Positions 61,771 to 64,000 of a stretch of DNA of 64,000 nt are shown piece by piece. The notes beneath the pieces are model-generated. The model ran no database searches and was not told the origin of the DNA. It saw only the letters and a program-made list of their open reading frames with translations. This DNA is from Flavobacterium croceum DSM 17960 (lineage in GTDB: Bacteria > Bacteroidota > Bacteroidia > Flavobacteriales > Flavobacteriaceae). The stretch covers positions 1 through 64,000 of the forward strand of contig NZ_PQNY01000007.1 of the NCBI RefSeq assembly GCF_002917885.1, written 5' to 3'. Positions within the stretch are counted from its first letter, which is position 1; every line of letters begins with the position of its first letter. The translations under genes were made by a program, and so were the position numbers.

Positions 61771-64000
61771 ATGAACATTCATTCTATTGAAAATCTATAC
61801 CAAACCAGCCCAAAAACGCTTGCTTTGGTACAAGCATTGCAAAAACCAGAAAACAAAATAGCTGTAGAAGGGCTTCTTGGTTCTTCGCTCTCATTTGCAT
61901 TACAAGCTGTTTTTAAAACTCTCGATTTGCCTTTGCTTATTTTATGTAATGACAAAGAAGAAGCTGCTTACTACTTAAATGATTTGGAACATCTTATAAA
62001 CGACAAGGAAGTACTTTTTTATCCTGGTTCGTATAGACGTCCTTACCAAATAGAGGAAACAGACAATGCCAATGTTCTACTTAGAGCAGAAGTTTTAAAT
62101 AGAATTAACTCTCGAAAAAAACCTGCGTTAATCGTATCTTATTACGAAGCTGTATTTGAAAAAGTAGTAACAAGAAAAGAACTCGAACGCAACACATTAA
62201 AAATTCAAGTACAAGAAAAAATTTCGCTCGATTTTATTAACGAAACACTTTTTGAATACAATTTTAAACGCGTAGATTTTGTTTCCGAACCTGGCGAATT
62301 TTCTGTGCGTGGAGGTATTGTTGATGTATTTTCTTTTTCGCACGACAAACCTTATCGTATAGAATTTTTTGGAAATGAAGTAGATAGCATTCGCAGTTTT
62401 GATGTAGAAACTCAATTATCTGTAGAGAGCCACAAAAAAGTAGCGATTATACCCAATGTTGAAAATAAGTTTCTGGAAGAAAACAGAGAGAGTTTTTTAG
62501 AATATATTTCAGATAAAACGGTTGTTTTTATTCAAAATTCTGAGCATTTAGTTGGACAACTTAACAAACTTTTTGACAAAGCTACCGAAGCTTTTCAGAA
62601 ATTATCTACCGATATTAAGCATGCTACTCCCGAAGAACTTTTTGTAAATGGAAACCAATTTATAAAAACGGCTCGTCAATTTACGGTTGTAGAATTAGCA
62701 AAGCCTTTTTGTTTTTCTATCGAAAATACTTTTGAATACCATATTCAACCTCAACCTTCTTTTAATAAACAGTTTGATTTATTGCTTAACAACCTAAACG
62801 AAAATCATTTTCATGGCATAAAAAACATTCTATTTTGTTCCAATGAAAGTCAGGCACAACGTTTTGAAGCCATCTTTGAAGATATAGCTCAAGAACAACA
62901 TGAAGCTATTTTAAAGCAATATAAAACGCTTGTGCTACCTCTTTATCAAGGCTTTATTGACGAAGAATTACAAATAGCATGCTATACAGATCATCAAATC
63001 TTTGAAAGATACCATAAATTTTCTATCAAAAATGGGTATTCAAAAAAGCAAACCATTACACTCAAAGAGCTTACACAACTAGCCGTTGGTGATTATGTAA
63101 CCCACATAGATCATGGAATTGGAAAGTTTGGTGGTCTACAAAAAATAGATGTAGAAGGAAAAAAGCAAGAAGCTATTAAACTCATTTATGCAGACAACGA
63201 TATTGTGTATGTAAGTATTCATTCGCTACACAAAATATCAAAATACAACGGCAAAGATGGTACTGCTCCAAAAATTTACAAACTAGGCTCTACAGCTTGG
63301 AAAACTTTAAAACAAAAAACAAAGGCTCGAGTTAAACACATTGCTTTCAACCTTATTCAACTTTATGCAAAACGTAGATTGGAAAAAGGGTTTGCTTGTG
63401 CTCCCGACAGTTATTTGCAAAAAGAATTAGAAAGCTCGTTTATTTACGAAGACACTCCAGACCAAATAACCGCTACCCAAGATGTAAAAGCAGATATGGA
63501 ACTAGACAGACCTATGGATAGATTGGTTTGTGGTGATGTAGGATTTGGAAAAACAGAAGTAGCTATTAGAGCCGCTTTTAAAGCTGTAGACAATGGCAAA
63601 CAAGTGGCTGTTTTAGTACCTACAACGATACTGGCATACCAACATTATAGAACTTTTTCTGAAAGGTTAAAAGAAATGCCTGTAACGGTAAATTATTTAA
63701 ACCGTTTTAGAACTGCGAAACAAAAAGCCGAAACACTTAAAAATCTAACCGAAGGAAAGGTAGATATTATTATAGGAACACATCAATTGGTAAACAAAGA
63801 TGTAAAGTTTAAAGACTTAGGATTACTTATTATAGATGAAGAACAAAAATTTGGGGTAAATGTAAAAGACAAACTCAAAACCATTTCTGCCAATGTAGAT
63901 ACACTTACACTTACGGCTACTCCTATACCCCGAACACTACAGTTTTCATTAATGTCAGCAAGAGACTTATCTGTAATTACAACACCTCCACCCAATAGAT
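61771..64000 (+). CDS. mfd: transcription-repair coupling factor Mfd (N-terminal 743 codons, runs off the window)
   Basis: ATG at 61771, open to the window end. The N-terminal UvrB-like region includes FYPGSYRRPYQIEETDNANV and the FSVRGGIVDVFSF motif. The RNA-polymerase-interacting domain follows at about residues 430-495 (VGDYVTHIDHGIGKFGG), then the helicase with Walker A GDVGFGKTEVA (about 589-599) and the DEEQKFGV box. Mfd removes stalled RNA polymerase and recruits UvrA to DNA damage. One base separates it from the upstream lipoprotein gene. The remaining C-terminal part lies outside the window. Confidence 0.95.
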   Translation, partial: MNIHSIENLYQTSPKTLALVQALQKPENKIAVEGLLGSSLSFALQAVFKTLDLPLLILCNDKEEAAYYLNDLEHLINDKEVLFYPGSYRRPYQIEETDNANVLLRAEVLNRINSRKKPALIVSYYEAVFEKVVTRKELERNTLKIQVQEKISLDFINETLFEYNFKRVDFVSEPGEFSVRGGIVDVFSFSHDKPYRIEFFGNEVDSIRSFDVETQLSVESHKKVAIIPNVENKFLEENRESFLEYISDKTVVFIQNSEHLVGQLNKLFDKATEAFQKLSTDIKHATPEELFVNGNQFIKTARQFTVVELAKPFCFSIENTFEYHIQPQPSFNKQFDLLLNNLNENHFHGIKNILFCSNESQAQRFEAIFEDIAQEQHEAILKQYKTLVLPLYQGFIDEELQIACYTDHQIFERYHKFSIKNGYSKKQTITLKELTQLAVGDYVTHIDHGIGKFGGLQKIDVEGKKQEAIKLIYADNDIVYVSIHSLHKISKYNGKDGTAPKIYKLGSTAWKTLKQKTKARVKHIAFNLIQLYAKRRLEKGFACAPDSYLQKELESSFIYEDTPDQITATQDVKADMELDRPMDRLVCGDVGFGKTEVAIRAAFKAVDNGKQVAVLVPTTILAYQHYRTFSERLKEMPVTVNYLNRFRTAKQKAETLKNLTEGKVDIIIGTHQLVNKDVKFKDLGLLIIDEEQKFGVNVKDKLKTISANVDTLTLTATPIPRTLQFSLMSARDLSVITTPPPNR

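Overview
The window is low-GC chromosomal DNA of a member of the phylum Bacteroidota, most likely family Flavobacteriaceae. The evidence is the gliding/type IX secretion genes (GldD, PorP/SprF-family protein, T9SS sorting domains of both types), many TAnnTTTG-type promoter -7 boxes, the near absence of Shine-Dalgarno sequences, and lipoproteins with Bacteroidota-style signal peptides. I cannot name the genus from sequence alone.

Layout. 1-8.9 kb is core genome: the tail of an outer-membrane protein, a gamma-carbonic anhydrase, a mevalonate-pathway operon (mvaD, a GHMP kinase, a UbiA prenyltransferase), tspO, then gldD-ssb-mutY on the minus strand facing HU, a 30-residue very basic protein and RNase G on the plus strand. 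9-17 kb holds pbpC with a 1892-residue thioester alpha-2-macroglobulin lipoprotein. 17-25.6 kb is a T9SS surface-adhesin operon: an 1800-residue CUB/FN3/Ig-repeat protein with a gliding-motility-type C-terminus, a PorP/SprF partner and an OmpA/PD40 protein. hflX, an SPFH/flotillin gene, rplY and prs follow.

31.04-39.46 kb is an integrated element of about 8.4 kb sitting exactly at the 3' end of tRNA-Leu(CAA). It carries a large serine recombinase whose stop codon is 3 bp from the proposed core, a second small serine recombinase, several overlapping tiny genes missed by ordinary ORF calling, an XRE repressor, a two-gene secreted cargo, a structured intergenic region resembling an origin, and a 560-residue protein with the spaced catalytic motifs of a family-A DNA polymerase palm. 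A shared GGGTAC marks both ends. Joining the outer flanks puts a bidirectional terminator directly after the tRNA, which is what an empty site should look like.

39.5-55.3 kb is a nine-gene, single-strand operon for beta-1,3-glucan (laminarin-type) use: GH16 lipoprotein, GH30, two GH17 without signal peptides, a GH149-type beta-1,3-glucan phosphorylase, a GPH/MFS sugar symporter, a glucan-binding lipoprotein, a T9SS-secreted binding protein, and a clan-A glycosidase fused to an outer-membrane beta-barrel. No SusC/SusD pair is present, so the glycosidase-barrel fusion is a candidate for the missing outer-membrane gate. A membrane-bound propeller/Y_Y_Y/LuxR-type regulator, in an operon with a cupin/JmjC-like oxygenase, lies just upstream (55.5-59.3 kb).

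59.5-64 kb returns to core genes: an NTF2-like protein, L-threonine 3-dehydrogenase, a small lipoprotein and the first 743 codons of mfd, which runs off the window.
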